Shown here: positions 43,630-53,448 of the stretch, piece by piece
Layout: every line of letters begins with the position of its first letter
Numbering within the stretch: position 1 is the first letter of the stretch
Origin: JABDIY01 sp963803875
Lineage (GTDB): Bacteria; Actinomycetota; Acidimicrobiia; Acidimicrobiales; SZUA-35
Assembly: GCA_963803875.1 (NCBI GenBank)
Contig: CAWDOA010000005.1
Coordinates: 9,952 to 73,951 of the forward strand
Reading direction: 5' to 3'
Length of the DNA stretch: 64,000 bases
Position numbers and translations under genes: made by a program
The notes under the pieces: model-generated
Told to the model about the DNA's origin: nothing
The model's input: only the letters and a program-made list of their open reading frames with translations
Databases searched by the model: none

Positions 43630-45027
43630 ATGTCTCTTTACAAGCGACTACATGAGGCGAACTCGGAAGAGGGAGCGCAAAAAGACACATCGCCCGCAGC
43701 GAAGGCGAAGCTGAGCGGGCGCCGCGATCCTGCGCTGGACGAACTGCGCCATCGGGTCCACAGCTCGCTCATCGAGGAACTCGGCCCGATCCTCTACGAC
43801 AAGCGTCTCAGTGAGGACGAGCTTCGCAAGAAGGTCCATGAAGCGCTTCACAACGCCCTGGCAATGGAGCGTACGCCGCTGTCGGCGGCCGACAAGGCAC
43901 AGCTCATCCAGGATGTCTCCGACGACATCCTCGGCTACGGACCCATCGACAAACTCCTCAGAGACGATGACGTCTCCGAAATCATGTGCAACGGACCAAA
44001 GAGTATCTACGTGGAGAAGAGCGGCAAGCTCACCCTCTCCGAGGTCTCGTTCGTCGACGAGCTGCACCTTCGTCGCATCATCGACAAGATCGTCGCCCAA
44101 ATCGGTCGTCGAATCGATGAGTCGTCACCGCTGTGCGACGCTCGTCTGCCCGACGGCTCCCGCGTCAATGCGGTCATTTCACCGCTGGCGGTCGGCGGCC
44201 CTTTCCTGACGATCCGCAAGTTCGCTGCCGACCCGCTTCGGATCGATGATCTGATCAGGTTCGGCACCCTCAGTGTGCACTCGGCCCGGTTCCTGCAGGC
44301 GTGCATTGTCGGCAAGCTCAACGTGATCGTCGCCGGCGGTACCGGCACCGGTAAGACGACAATGCTCAACGTACTCTCATCGTTCATCCCATCCGATGAG
44401 CGGATCATCACCGTCGAGGACGCCAAGGAACTGCAACTCAACCAGGACCACGTTCTCTCCCTGGAAACACGGCCCGCCAACGTGGAGGGCAAAGGTGAGG
44501 TCAGCATCCGTGACCTCGTCAAGAACACCCTACGTATGCGACCGGATCGAATCGTCGTCGGCGAGTGTCGGTCAGGTGAGGCATTGGACATGCTCCAGGC
44601 CATGAACACCGGCCACGACGGCTCCTTGACCACGCTGCACGCCAACAACCCCCGGGACACCCTGTCTCGTCTGGAGACGCTGGTGCTCATGGCAGGTTAT
44701 GACCTTCCGGTCCGAGCCATCCGCGAACAGATCGCATCCGCAGTAGACATGATCGTGCAGCTTCAACGGCTGCGAGATGGCTCCCGCCGCATCACCCACA
44801 TCACCGAAGTGGCAGGAATGGAAGGCGAGGTCGTGACGTTGCAGGATGTGTTCCTGTTCGACTTCGGCGCCGGCGTCGACGAGCAGGGCCGGTTCAAGGG
44901 GCAGCTCAAGTCAACCGGCGTTCGCCCCAAGTTCGCCCAGAAACTCGCCGACCACGGCATCCGTCTCGGTCCCGAGATGTTCAGTCCAAACGGGGGCGAG
45001 GCAGCACCGACGCGAGGCCGGCGATGA
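43630..45027 (+). CDS. cpaF: CpaF/TadA secretion ATPase
   Basis: 465 aa hexameric motor ATPase for Flp pilus assembly, clean. An N-terminal domain (LGYGPIDKLLRDDDVSEIMC) is followed by RRIDESSPLCDARLPDGSRV, Walker A VAGGTGTGKTTMLNVLSSFI, the Asp box ERIITVEDAKELQL, Walker B MRPDRIVVGECRSGEALDML and the His box GSLTTLHANNPRDTLSRLET. These define a type II/IV secretion ATPase of the TadA branch. Its stop overlaps the ATG of the next gene. Confidence 0.95.
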   Translation: MSLYKRLHEANSEEGAQKDTSPAAKAKLSGRRDPALDELRHRVHSSLIEELGPILYDKRLSEDELRKKVHEALHNALAMERTPLSAADKAQLIQDVSDDILGYGPIDKLLRDDDVSEIMCNGPKSIYVEKSGKLTLSEVSFVDELHLRRIIDKIVAQIGRRIDESSPLCDARLPDGSRVNAVISPLAVGGPFLTIRKFAADPLRIDDLIRFGTLSVHSARFLQACIVGKLNVIVAGGTGTGKTTMLNVLSSFIPSDERIITVEDAKELQLNQDHVLSLETRPANVEGKGEVSIRDLVKNTLRMRPDRIVVGECRSGEALDMLQAMNTGHDGSLTTLHANNPRDTLSRLETLVLMAGYDLPVRAIREQIASAVDMIVQLQRLRDGSRRITHITEVAGMEGEVVTLQDVFLFDFGAGVDEQGRFKGQLKSTGVRPKFAQKLADHGIRLGPEMFSPNGGEAAPTRGRR

Positions 45028-46977
45028 CCTTCCGAACACTCAGGTTGCTCACCGCAGCAGCCCTCGGTGCCATCGTCATGTTGGCTGCGTTGCTCGGGTT
45101 CGCCCCGGTGCTGGCCCAGTCCGACACTCCCGAGTTCCTGGTCGTCCACGAGGTGGATGCCACCGAAGAACCCGGTTGAACTCACGGTGCTCAGTGGTAG
45201 CTATGACGTCAGCACCGATGACGTCTCCCTCGTCGCCGAAGGCGAAGCGGTGGACGCAACGGCCGTGACGACGGCGCTCTCCACGGGCGACAACCTGGAG
45301 CTCGTATTCGTGATCGACGCCAATGCGAAACTGTCACGGGCCAATCAATTCGACAAGACCATCGAGCAGGTGGCACGTCACATCGAGCAGCTCCCCGAAG
45401 GAGTAAAGGTTGCTGTTGTTGCCGCCGGAAATCGAGATCAAGTTCAGGTGGCGCTCACCGGCGACCTGGAAGCTGCGGCTCGAACAGTGCGTTCGATGGA
45501 CACCTCGAATGGTTCGGCCATCTTCAATTCCATGTTGCGGGGCGCTGACCTCTTCACCGACCGGGCCGACACGCATCGCACGATGATTGTCACCTCGGGA
45601 TTCGACGACACTGTGTCGGCGGCCACGCCGGTGTCGGTCCGCGCCGAACTGGTCCGAAACAACGTTCAGATACTCGGTGCCCGGTACGAGGGTGACGCTG
45701 GTGGAACCGTTGGCGAACAACGTCTTGGTGCGCTCACGAGCGTGACCGGCGGCGCACTTTTCGACGCCCGGAATTCGGTGGAATTCGAATCCGCTCTCGG
45801 ACTGGCGATGGACATTGGTTCGGATCGCCTGATCGTGTCCTACGAGGGTCAGGTTGATCTAACACAGCGCGGCGACCTCACGATGCAGATCGGCCAAAGC
45901 TCGATCTCGATCTCCTATGGGGGTGGCCGTCTTACGGACAAGCCACTGGCGCTCCAACCGGTCGTTGAACCGCCGACGTCACCCCTCGACTTCCTCCGTT
46001 CGAAGACTGGGCTGGCTATCACTATTGGATTCACGGCAGTCGGCATGCTGGCCGCCGTGTGGTCGCTGGGCAACATCTTTGCCGGTGGCGAAAGCACGCT
46101 GGAGGGGATGCTCCGTCGCTACTCCGGCGAGGAAGAAGGGGCTGAACTCGACGAAGAAGAGACTGCCCTGGTTCAGACCGCCCTGGTGAAGAAGGCGGTT
46201 GAAATGACCGAGTCCTTCGCCGAGGACCGCGGCTTCCTGGCTCGGGTCGAGGAAATTCTCGAGCAGGGCCGTATACCACTGCGAGCTGGCGAGGCGATGG
46301 GAATATTCAGTCTTATCAGCATCGCTGGCTTCGGCTTGGGTTTCCTGTTCACCGGCTCCGCAATTCGCGGGCTTGTCGTCGCTGCTGTTGCCGCATTGGC
46401 GACGTCCTCGGGTGTGCAGCTCAAGGCTCGCCGACGCATCCGGGCGTTTGAAGCCCAGCTGCCCGACATGCTTCAGCTCCTGGCGGGCACCCTGCGCGCC
46501 GGTTACTCGCTTCCCCAGGGCTTGGAGGCAGTGTCGCACGAGATTGCCGAGCCGATGGGGTATGAGTTGACGAGAGCGATGACAGAAGCCCGGCTGGGCC
46601 GAGAGATCGAAGAAGCGTTGGAGGGTGTTGCCACCCGTCTGGACAGCCCCGATTTTGCTTGGGCTGTCATGGCGATCAGCATCCAACGAGAAGTTGGCGG
46701 AAATCTGAACGAACTCCTCATGACCGTGTCGGACACCATGGTTGCCCGGGAACGCCTTGCCGGCGAGGTTCGGGCACTGACTGCCGAAGGAAAGCTGTCC
46801 GCGGCGATTCTGGGCGGCCTTCCGCCGGGGCTCGGATTCGTGATGTGGATCATGAACCCCGCCTACATCGAGACACTATTCACCAGCACCCTCGGCAAGG
46901 GCTTCATCGTGGCCGGAGTGATCTCCGGCGGCATTGGCCTCGCCTGGATGAGAAAGATCATCACGATCAATGTTTGA
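45024..46977 (+). CDS. TadB-like type II secretion F domain protein with N-terminal von Willebrand A-like domain, frameshifted
   Basis: ATG 45024 begins a signal peptide (LRLLTAAALGAIVMLAALLG..PVLAQSDTPE). A single shift near 45168 links it to a long frame. Residues ~60-290 form a vWA-like domain: LELVFVIDANAKLSRANQFD, VKVAVVAAGNRDQVQVALTG, and MIVTSGFDDTVS. The MIDAS DxSxS is imperfect (DANAKLS). After a helix (GLAITIGFTAVGMLAAVWSL), TadB-like T2SF follows with QLPDMLQLLAGTLRAGYSLP then QGLEAVSHEIAEPMGYEL and AVMAISIQREVGGNLNELLM. It fits between cpaF and tadC. The vWA fusion is unusual; it might bind pilin or ligands outside the cell. Confidence 0.85.
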
Positions 46978-47914
46978 GGTTCTCACCACCGTTCACCCGG
47001 CGCTCTTCGTCAGCGGCATCGCAATGGCAATCGGACTCCTGGTCTTCGCTGTTGTCGGAGGGCTCGAAGAACGCGCTGCCGTGCGAAATACCCTGCGTCA
47101 GCTCGACGAATACGAGGTGGAGAGTATTCGCGACCAGGAGCTTCTAGCTCCGATCCGGGAACGACTCTTGGCGCCATTCGTCGGCCTGCTCGGAAAGTTC
47201 GGCGGTCGGTTCAACCCGCCGGAGTACGTGGAGTCCATCCGGCGCAAACACCTTCAGGCCGGCATCGTGGATCCCGACAAGGTCGAGCGCTTCCTCGCTT
47301 TGCGGGTTCTCGGTTTCGTGTTCATTCCGGTGTGGCTGATCGTGATGTTGGTCTGGAACCCATTCGGTCTGACCGGATTGTTACAACTTGCAGCTCTCGG
47401 ATTGGGTGTGATGATAGGTGCGCTCGGACCGAGCAACACTCTGTCCAAGAAGGTGGAGGCACGACAGGTGGCGATCACCCGTCAGCTCCCAGACACCCTC
47501 GACCTTCTGGTGATTTCTGTGGAGGCCGGGCTCGGATTCGAGCAGGCTCTTGATCGCGTGATCAACAATGTTCCCGGCGAGCTCTCCGATGAGTTCGCTC
47601 GGGTACTGGGCGAGTCACGAGCCGGCTCCTCTCGTAGCGACGCGCTGCGCTCAATGGACGAACGAGTGAATGTTCCCGAGATCCGCTCGTTTGTGATGTC
47701 CATGATTCAGGCCGATCAGTTCGGTGTGTCGATCGGTCGTGTTCTGCGAAGCCAGTCCGACGAGATGCGGATCAAGCGTCGCCAGAAGGCCCAGGAGACC
47801 GCTCAGAAGGCACCGGTGAAGATGATGATCCCGATGGTGTTCTGTATCTTCCCGGCGCTCTTCGTTGTGGTGCTCGGTCCGGCCATGATCAGCATCATGG
47901 AAAACTTCTCCTAG
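46970..47914 (+). CDS. tadC: TadC-like type II secretion F domain membrane protein
   Basis: 314 aa. Membrane segments flank a T2SF cytoplasmic domain: ITRQLPDTLDLLVISVEAGL then GFEQALDRVINNVPGELSDE and FVMSMIQADQFGVSIGRVLR with SQSDEMRIKRRQKAQETAQ. The final helix is VFCIFPALFVVVLGPAMISI. It pairs with the upstream TadB-like protein to form the inner-membrane platform of the pilus. The start overlaps the upstream gene by 8 nt. Confidence 0.93.
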   Translation: MFEVLTTVHPALFVSGIAMAIGLLVFAVVGGLEERAAVRNTLRQLDEYEVESIRDQELLAPIRERLLAPFVGLLGKFGGRFNPPEYVESIRRKHLQAGIVDPDKVERFLALRVLGFVFIPVWLIVMLVWNPFGLTGLLQLAALGLGVMIGALGPSNTLSKKVEARQVAITRQLPDTLDLLVISVEAGLGFEQALDRVINNVPGELSDEFARVLGESRAGSSRSDALRSMDERVNVPEIRSFVMSMIQADQFGVSIGRVLRSQSDEMRIKRRQKAQETAQKAPVKMMIPMVFCIFPALFVVVLGPAMISIMENFS

Positions 47915-47920
47915 AGCCCA

Positions 47921-49402
47921 ATGTCAACCCTGACAGGTGAGAAGGCCAGGAGTGGCCTCACTCTTCAAGCAGCCTTCGTCCTGTTCTTCTTGGCGATCGG
48001 GTTCCTGATCGGGCGCAGAGTTCTGGGCGACAACTCGTTTCTGACCCACTTCGCAACCGGTCAGCTGATCCTGGATCGGGGTAGCGTCCCCACCACCGAC
48101 CCTTACAGCTTCACCGCTCACGGCGAACCTTGGGTGGTGCAGAGCTGGCTGGCCAGCGTGCTCTACGCCGCAATTGATTCGGTCGCAGGCGGGTTCGGTA
48201 TCCGGGTTCTCAATGGAGTGCTCGCAGGTTGTTCGGCCGCGATGGTGTGGAAGCTCACCAGCCAGAAGAACACCAACGTCTTTGTTCCCCTGGTGCTCAG
48301 CGGAGCGGTTCTCATCATCGGTGCAACCATGTGGTCGGCTCGTCCTCTGCTGTTTGGCCTGCTCGGCTTGGTGTTGGTGTTCGCAACGGTCGAAGGGATG
48401 TTCCGGCCGCAGTGGGTGCTGCCCGTGATGTGGGTGTGGGTCAACACACACGGATCGTTCCCTCTTGCCGGTGTCCTGGTTGGGACCATCGGCGTGGGCG
48501 AGTGGATCGACCGCCGCCAGTTCCCCGTCGACACAGCCAAGATTCTTGCTTGGGTTACCGCCGGGACCCTCCTGGGTGCTGTCAACCCAATCGGACCGAG
48601 ACTCCTCTGGTTCCCCGTTCAGCTGCTCAGGCGAGGCGACGCCCTCGACAATGTGGTGGAGTGGCAGCCGTTTACTCTCGAAGGGCTGACGGCCTGGGTA
48701 TTCGCGGGTCTTTTGGTCGGTTTCATCGTCTCGCTCACCCAGTCGGTGCAGTGGCGGTCGGTTGTTCCCGCGACGGTGTTCTCCATCGCGGCCTTTCTCG
48801 CCATCCGGAACATCGTCGTAGCCAGCGTTGTCCTCGCAGTCGTGTCCGCTCCGAACCTGCGGATCGTGTTCGGCCAGCTGGGCCACTCCGACCGAGGCGC
48901 TGTTCCCCGCGTGCTCGGGTTTGGATCGGGGGCGTTGTTGGCACTGGCAGTCGTCACAGCGACGTCGGTTCCGATGGAGTTCGACGGCTACCCGATCGAA
49001 GAGATCAACGTGTTGGAAGCAGAGGGGCTGCTCGACGGTGAGGCTCGCATCCTCCATTCCGAAGTGGTCGGAAACTACTTGGGCTTCAGACAGGGGGCCG
49101 ACGCGAATGTGTTCGTAGATGACCGTTTCGACTTCTACCCCCAGCAGGTTCTCGACGACTTCGACGTGTTGCTCTATGGCGGGGACTATGGGGACGTGAT
49201 CGCTCGCTACGAACCAGACGCCATCCTCTGGAAGACCGGCGGTGGACTACAAGCATGGCTGGACGCACGGCCAGAATGGGTGGTGGCCGAGCCGCTCGAG
49301 AGCATCGACGATGAAACCGGCGACCGTACCGAGAGCGACTGGTTCTTGGCCCGTCCCTCGGGTGCTACACCATCTCCCGAAGTTCTCGCCTCAAATCCCT
49401 GA
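47921..49402 (+). CDS. Large polytopic membrane protein, GT-C/PMT-like
   Basis: 493 aa with about ten membrane helices. The N-terminal exterior loop reads FLTHFATGQLILDRGSVPTT and DPYSFTAHGEPWVVQSWLAS, a pattern typical of GT-C family proteins. A C-terminal soluble domain of about 120 residues follows (EFDGYPIEEINVLEAEGLLD, FVDDRFDFYPQQVLDDFDVL, WLDARPEWVVAEPL). It lies 6 nt after tadC in the same orientation, so probably belongs to the pilus operon and may glycosylate pilins or other surface material. No catalytic residues can be named with confidence. Its end overlaps the convergent uvrB by 38 nt. Confidence 0.7.
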   Translation: MSTLTGEKARSGLTLQAAFVLFFLAIGFLIGRRVLGDNSFLTHFATGQLILDRGSVPTTDPYSFTAHGEPWVVQSWLASVLYAAIDSVAGGFGIRVLNGVLAGCSAAMVWKLTSQKNTNVFVPLVLSGAVLIIGATMWSARPLLFGLLGLVLVFATVEGMFRPQWVLPVMWVWVNTHGSFPLAGVLVGTIGVGEWIDRRQFPVDTAKILAWVTAGTLLGAVNPIGPRLLWFPVQLLRRGDALDNVVEWQPFTLEGLTAWVFAGLLVGFIVSLTQSVQWRSVVPATVFSIAAFLAIRNIVVASVVLAVVSAPNLRIVFGQLGHSDRGAVPRVLGFGSGALLALAVVTATSVPMEFDGYPIEEINVLEAEGLLDGEARILHSEVVGNYLGFRQGADANVFVDDRFDFYPQQVLDDFDVLLYGGDYGDVIARYEPDAILWKTGGGLQAWLDARPEWVVAEPLESIDDETGDRTESDWFLARPSGATPSPEVLASNP

Positions 49403-51395
49403 TCTCGTCGCGAATTCTCGCTGCGTACTCGAAGCGCAGGTCGGTTGAGGCCTCCTTCATCTCCTCTTCGAGGGTGAGGATCAGACGACGGAGCTCATCC
49501 TCGGGCAGGTCGGCCATCTCCTGGAGTTTCTTGTCCTCTCCGGGTCGCCGGGACCGCTTGCCCTCCCCGGGCACGGGTGCGGTTTGCCGTTCCTCGTTTG
49601 GACGCAACATTGCCAGGATGTCGGTGACCGCTTTGCGAACAGTCTGGGGATCAATGCCATGTTCTTGGTTGTACGCGTTCTGCAGCGCCCGACGACGGTT
49701 GGTTTCCGACATCGCTCGTTGCATCGAGTCGGTGACCTTGTCGGCATACATGATCACTCGGCCATCAACGTTCCTGGCGGCCCTGCCTATGGTCTGAATC
49801 AACGATGTCTCAGATCGGAGGAAACCTTCCTTGTCGGCGTCGAGGATGCACACCAACTGGACTTCGGGGAGGTCGAGCCCCTCGCGAAGCAGGTTTATTC
49901 CCACCAGAACATCGAATTCGCCAAGGCGGAGCCCTCGGAGCAACTCGATCCGCTGGATCGTGTCGACCTCGGAGTGCAGGTACCTCACCCGCAGCCCCTG
50001 TTCCAGCAGGTAGTCGGTGAGATCCTCGGACATCTTCTTGGTGAGGGTTGTGATGAGCACACGACCCTCGGCCTTGATGACGTTGGTGACCTCCTCCATC
50101 AGATCGTCGATCTGTCCTTTGGTGGGACGGATCATGACCTCGGGATCAATGAGTCCGGTCGGCCGCACGATCTGTTCGACAACTTCGGCCGAATGCTCCA
50201 ACTCGTAGGGACCGGGCGTAGCTGACAGGAACACCACCTGTCCGGCTCGTTCGGTCCATTCTTCGAATCGAAGCGGCCGGTTGTCTGCGGCGGAGGGGAG
50301 TCGGAAACCGTGTTCGATCAGTACTTCCTTGCGAGACCGGTCGCCGGCGTACTGACCGTGCAGCTGAGGGACGGCCACATGGCTTTCGTCGATGATCGTG
50401 ATGAAGTTGTCCGGGAAGAAATCGATCAGGGTGTACGGCGCCTCACCCGGCTGGCGGCCGTCGATATGCCGGCTGTAGTTCTCGATGCCATTGCAGAAGC
50501 CCATTTCTTGGATCATCTCGAGGTCGTATTGGGTGCGCATTCTCAACCGTTGCGCTTCGAGAAGTTTTTGCTCGTTCTCCAATACCTGTAGGCGGTCTCG
50601 CAGCTCGTCCTCGATGGTGAGGATTGCGTTGTGCATCTTCTCCTCCGAAGCCGAGTAGTGCGTTGCCGGCCAGATGACCAAGTCGCTGAGCGCCTCGAGC
50701 TTCTCGCCGGTGACCGGGTCGTAGCTCACGATGCTCTCGATCTCATCGCCGAAAAGCTCGATCCGAACCGCAAACTCCTCGTAGGCGGGATGAACTTCGA
50801 TCGTGTCGCCTCGTACTCGGAACTTGCCGCGCACCAGGTTCATGTCGTTGCGCTCGTACCGCATGTCGACCAGCTTGCCCAGCACTTCTCGCTGGTCGAT
50901 TTCGGTGCCGGAATTGAGAATGAGGGTCTTGGCCCGGTACTCAGCGGGTGATCCGAGACCGTAGATACAACTCACCGAAGCGACCACGATGACGTCACTG
51001 CGGGTGAGGAGTGCGCTGGTGGCAGCATGGCGCAATCGATCGATCTCGTCGTTGACCGAGCTGTCCTTTTCGATGTAAGTGTCCGAGCTCGGTATGTAGG
51101 CCTCAGGCTGGTAGTAGTCGTAATAGCTGACGAAGTACTCGACCCGATTCTCGGGAAAGAACTCACGAAACTCGTTGGCGAGCTGGGCGGCCAACGACTT
51201 GTTGGGCGCAATCACCAAGGCCGGGCGTTGGGCGTTCTCGATGGTCCAAGCGATCGTGGCGCTCTTGCCCGATCCGGTGATGCCGAGAAGGGTCTGGTAG
51301 CGGTTGCCTTTGTCCAGGCTCTCGGTGAGTGCGGCTATGGCGTTGGGCTGGTCGCCGGCCGGTTCATAGTCCGAAACCATCTTGAATCTTTGCAT
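49365..51395 (-). CDS. uvrB: UvrABC excinuclease subunit B
   Basis: 676 aa helicase-like subunit, clean. It has Walker A LLGITGSGKSATIAWTIENA, the beta-hairpin YYDYYQPEAYIPSSDTYIEK, IVVASVSCIYGLGSPAEY, DEAD-like IIDESHVAVPQLHGQYAGDR, FLSATPGPYELEHS, and motifs V-VI (DVLVGINLLREGLDLPEVQL, QTIGRAARNVDGRVIMYAD). The UvrC-binding coiled coil is at the C terminus (LILTLEEEMKEASTDLRFEY). ATG 51395 matches the family N terminus; the frame is open 94 codons further upstream without homology. uvrA lies 10 kb away on the opposite strand. Confidence 0.96.
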   Translation of the reverse strand: MQRFKMVSDYEPAGDQPNAIAALTESLDKGNRYQTLLGITGSGKSATIAWTIENAQRPALVIAPNKSLAAQLANEFREFFPENRVEYFVSYYDYYQPEAYIPSSDTYIEKDSSVNDEIDRLRHAATSALLTRSDVIVVASVSCIYGLGSPAEYRAKTLILNSGTEIDQREVLGKLVDMRYERNDMNLVRGKFRVRGDTIEVHPAYEEFAVRIELFGDEIESIVSYDPVTGEKLEALSDLVIWPATHYSASEEKMHNAILTIEDELRDRLQVLENEQKLLEAQRLRMRTQYDLEMIQEMGFCNGIENYSRHIDGRQPGEAPYTLIDFFPDNFITIIDESHVAVPQLHGQYAGDRSRKEVLIEHGFRLPSAADNRPLRFEEWTERAGQVVFLSATPGPYELEHSAEVVEQIVRPTGLIDPEVMIRPTKGQIDDLMEEVTNVIKAEGRVLITTLTKKMSEDLTDYLLEQGLRVRYLHSEVDTIQRIELLRGLRLGEFDVLVGINLLREGLDLPEVQLVCILDADKEGFLRSETSLIQTIGRAARNVDGRVIMYADKVTDSMQRAMSETNRRRALQNAYNQEHGIDPQTVRKAVTDILAMLRPNEERQTAPVPGEGKRSRRPGEDKKLQEMADLPEDELRRLILTLEEEMKEASTDLRFEYAARIRDEIRDLRRELREMV

Positions 51396-51630
51396 CTGTC
51401 TTATGCCCTCACTCCTACGTTCGCCGCTACGCGCCTTCTCTGGTTCGTCTCGCTTTGCTCGAACCACCACCACGAAAAATGACCAATTCTTCGAACAATG
51501 AGCTCGTGTGTTTCTGCTGCTCCGTCCCTGCGCAGCCGTGCGACTCGAGCGCGAGGACTCTCCCAGCCTAACGAGAGGGTGTGACATCGGCTGAGGCATG
51601 CGTGATGTCGCACTGCGGAGCACTGAGACA

Positions 51631-51636
51631 TAGCCT
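51631..51636 (+). promoter_or_regulatory. -10 element (TAGCCT) of the ABC exporter operon
   Basis: TANNNT ends 6 nt before ATG 51643, consistent with leaderless transcription. It lies in the divergent region with uvrB. Confidence 0.55.
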
Positions 51637-51642
51637 TGCCCG

Positions 51643-52626
51643 ATGGCTGCGATCATCGAGCTGAACGACCTGCGCAAGGTCTACACCAATGCCCGTCGCG
51701 ACGACGTGATTGCAGTCGAGGGGATGAGGCTGAGCCTCGGTCAACCGGGCTCGGTTCACGGGTACCTCGGCCCGAACGGCTCTGGGAAGACCACTACCAT
51801 CCGTTGCCTCTTGGGGCTCATACGACCCACAGCGGGAAATACATCGGTGTTCGGCGTGCCGGCCAGTCGGTATCACGAGGTCGCACATCGGGTTGGGGCG
51901 ATCGTGGAGAACCCCAAGATGTTCCCGAACTTCTCCGGTCGAAAGAACCTTTCATTGCTCGCAGGCATCCAGGGGGTTCCGAAGAAGGAAATCGACCGGG
52001 TGTTGGCGATCGTCGGACTAACGGATCGGGCGAAGGACACCTTCTCGTCGTACTCCCTGGGGATGAAGCAACGACTGGCACTGGCGGGAGCTTTGCTCAA
52101 GAATCCCGACCTACTGATCCTCGACGAACCCGGGAACGGCCTCGATCCGGCCGGAATCGCCGAGATGAGACTGTTGATCCGTGACATCGCCGGCGAAGGG
52201 AAAGCCGTGCTCGTGTCGAGCCACCAGCTCGCCGAGATCGAACTGGTGTGTGATGACGTCACGATCATCAACAACGGGAAGTTGATCGAAACAGGCACGC
52301 TCGATCACATTCGCAGCTTCGCCGGCGGCGATCTCGTTGTGGTGAAAATCGACCCGACGCAACGCCAACTCGCAGCGGACACCCTCAACGCCGCCGGAAT
52401 CGGTGCCCGCCCCCGCCCCGCAGAGAACGAACTCGTGTGCGATATTCCTTCGGATCGGACCGCCGAAGTAACCAGGGCGCTCGCCCAGGGTGGCATCTAT
52501 TTGAGCGGCCTGGCAGCCCAACGACCGACGCTGGAAACTGCATTCCTCAATCTCACCGGAGCTCCACCTCCGCCGGGAGTCGTGCCCGGCTCGCCATCGG
52601 CAGCAGTCAGTGGTGGTGCCGCATGA
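51643..52626 (+). CDS. ABC transporter ATP-binding protein
   Basis: 327 aa of the DRA/CcmA-type exporter ATPase family. Walker A is LGPNGSGKTTTIRCLLGLIR, the signature is SSYSLGMKQRLALAGALLKN, Walker B is LLILDEPGNGLDPAGIAEMR, and the H-loop is in VSSHQLAEIELVCD. The C-terminal ~100 residues (LVVVKIDPTQRQLAADTLNA and onward) are the usual extension of this group. Its stop overlaps the permease ATG (ATGA). Substrate unknown; such pairs often export antibiotics, lipids or peptides. Confidence 0.93.
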   Translation: MAAIIELNDLRKVYTNARRDDVIAVEGMRLSLGQPGSVHGYLGPNGSGKTTTIRCLLGLIRPTAGNTSVFGVPASRYHEVAHRVGAIVENPKMFPNFSGRKNLSLLAGIQGVPKKEIDRVLAIVGLTDRAKDTFSSYSLGMKQRLALAGALLKNPDLLILDEPGNGLDPAGIAEMRLLIRDIAGEGKAVLVSSHQLAEIELVCDDVTIINNGKLIETGTLDHIRSFAGGDLVVVKIDPTQRQLAADTLNAAGIGARPRPAENELVCDIPSDRTAEVTRALAQGGIYLSGLAAQRPTLETAFLNLTGAPPPPGVVPGSPSAAVSGGAA

Positions 52627-53441
52627 TCGGCCTCACCCTCAACGAATTTCGGCGCCTCACGAGTCGGCGTATCACCTGGTTTTTCCCAGCCGGTGTCGTT
52701 GCTCTCATTATCGCCGGCGTCGTGATTGCGTATTTCGTGATCAGCAACGACGACGACAATTCGCCAAACTTCGTAGAAGACATCGCCGGGGGAGCTGAAC
52801 TCGAGAGCCTCTTCGCCCCGGTCGCATTTGTCCTCCCGCTCATGGCCTTTGTCATCGGAGCCTCGTACTTCGGCGCCGACGTGAAAACCGGAGTGATCGA
52901 GCAGATCCTCACGTGGGAACCTCGACGTGCTCGTCTGCTCATCGCTCGGGTCATCTCCAGCGTGGTCGGCGTGGCATTCCTTACTGCGGTGGTCGCCATG
53001 TTGTATATCGTGCTCATGTTCGTCCTAGCAGCGTTGACCGGAACGACAGACGGCATCACCGGGGAGGTTTGGTCCAACTTGCTTCAGGCCGTGCTTCGCT
53101 TCGGCCTCGCCGGTGGCCTGTTCTCCGCATTCGGGCTCGGGGTAACAGTGATCACCAACAACTCTCTAGCGTCGATCGTTGGCTTCGTCATCTACTTCTT
53201 CATCATCGACGGGATCATTGGTGTCTTTCTTCGGCAAGTCTCGCCCTACACACCGGTCACAAACACCTCGGCATTCGCCAGCGGTACCGACGTGGAACGG
53301 ATCGAGGGCAGCGCATTCGGCGACACGGTGGAGACAGTCTCAGTTCACGGCTATGTCACTGCGGGAATCATCGTGGTTGCCTACGTGATCGGAACGCTCG
53401 TGATCGGCGCGATGCTCTTTCAGCGTCGAGACATCGACTAG
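52623..53441 (+). CDS. ABC transporter permease (ABC-2 type)
   Basis: 272 aa with six hydrophobic segments, the first ITWFFPAGVVALIIAGVVIA, then VLPLMAFVIGASYFGADVKT, VISSVVGVAFLTAVVAMLYI, and the last AGIIVVAYVIGTLVIGAMLF. FGADVKTGVIEQILTWEPRR is a conserved cytoplasmic loop of such permeases. It is cotranscribed with the ATPase. The frame is open upstream, but the ATGA overlap fixes the start at 52623. Confidence 0.88.
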   Translation: MIGLTLNEFRRLTSRRITWFFPAGVVALIIAGVVIAYFVISNDDDNSPNFVEDIAGGAELESLFAPVAFVLPLMAFVIGASYFGADVKTGVIEQILTWEPRRARLLIARVISSVVGVAFLTAVVAMLYIVLMFVLAALTGTTDGITGEVWSNLLQAVLRFGLAGGLFSAFGLGVTVITNNSLASIVGFVIYFFIIDGIIGVFLRQVSPYTPVTNTSAFASGTDVERIEGSAFGDTVETVSVHGYVTAGIIVVAYVIGTLVIGAMLFQRRDID

Positions 53442-53448
53442 ATCTCGC

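Noticed and set aside
47924..49057. 377-codon open frame on the minus strand
   Set aside because: Antisense to the membrane protein after tadC; sequence is His/Arg/Gln-rich without domains.
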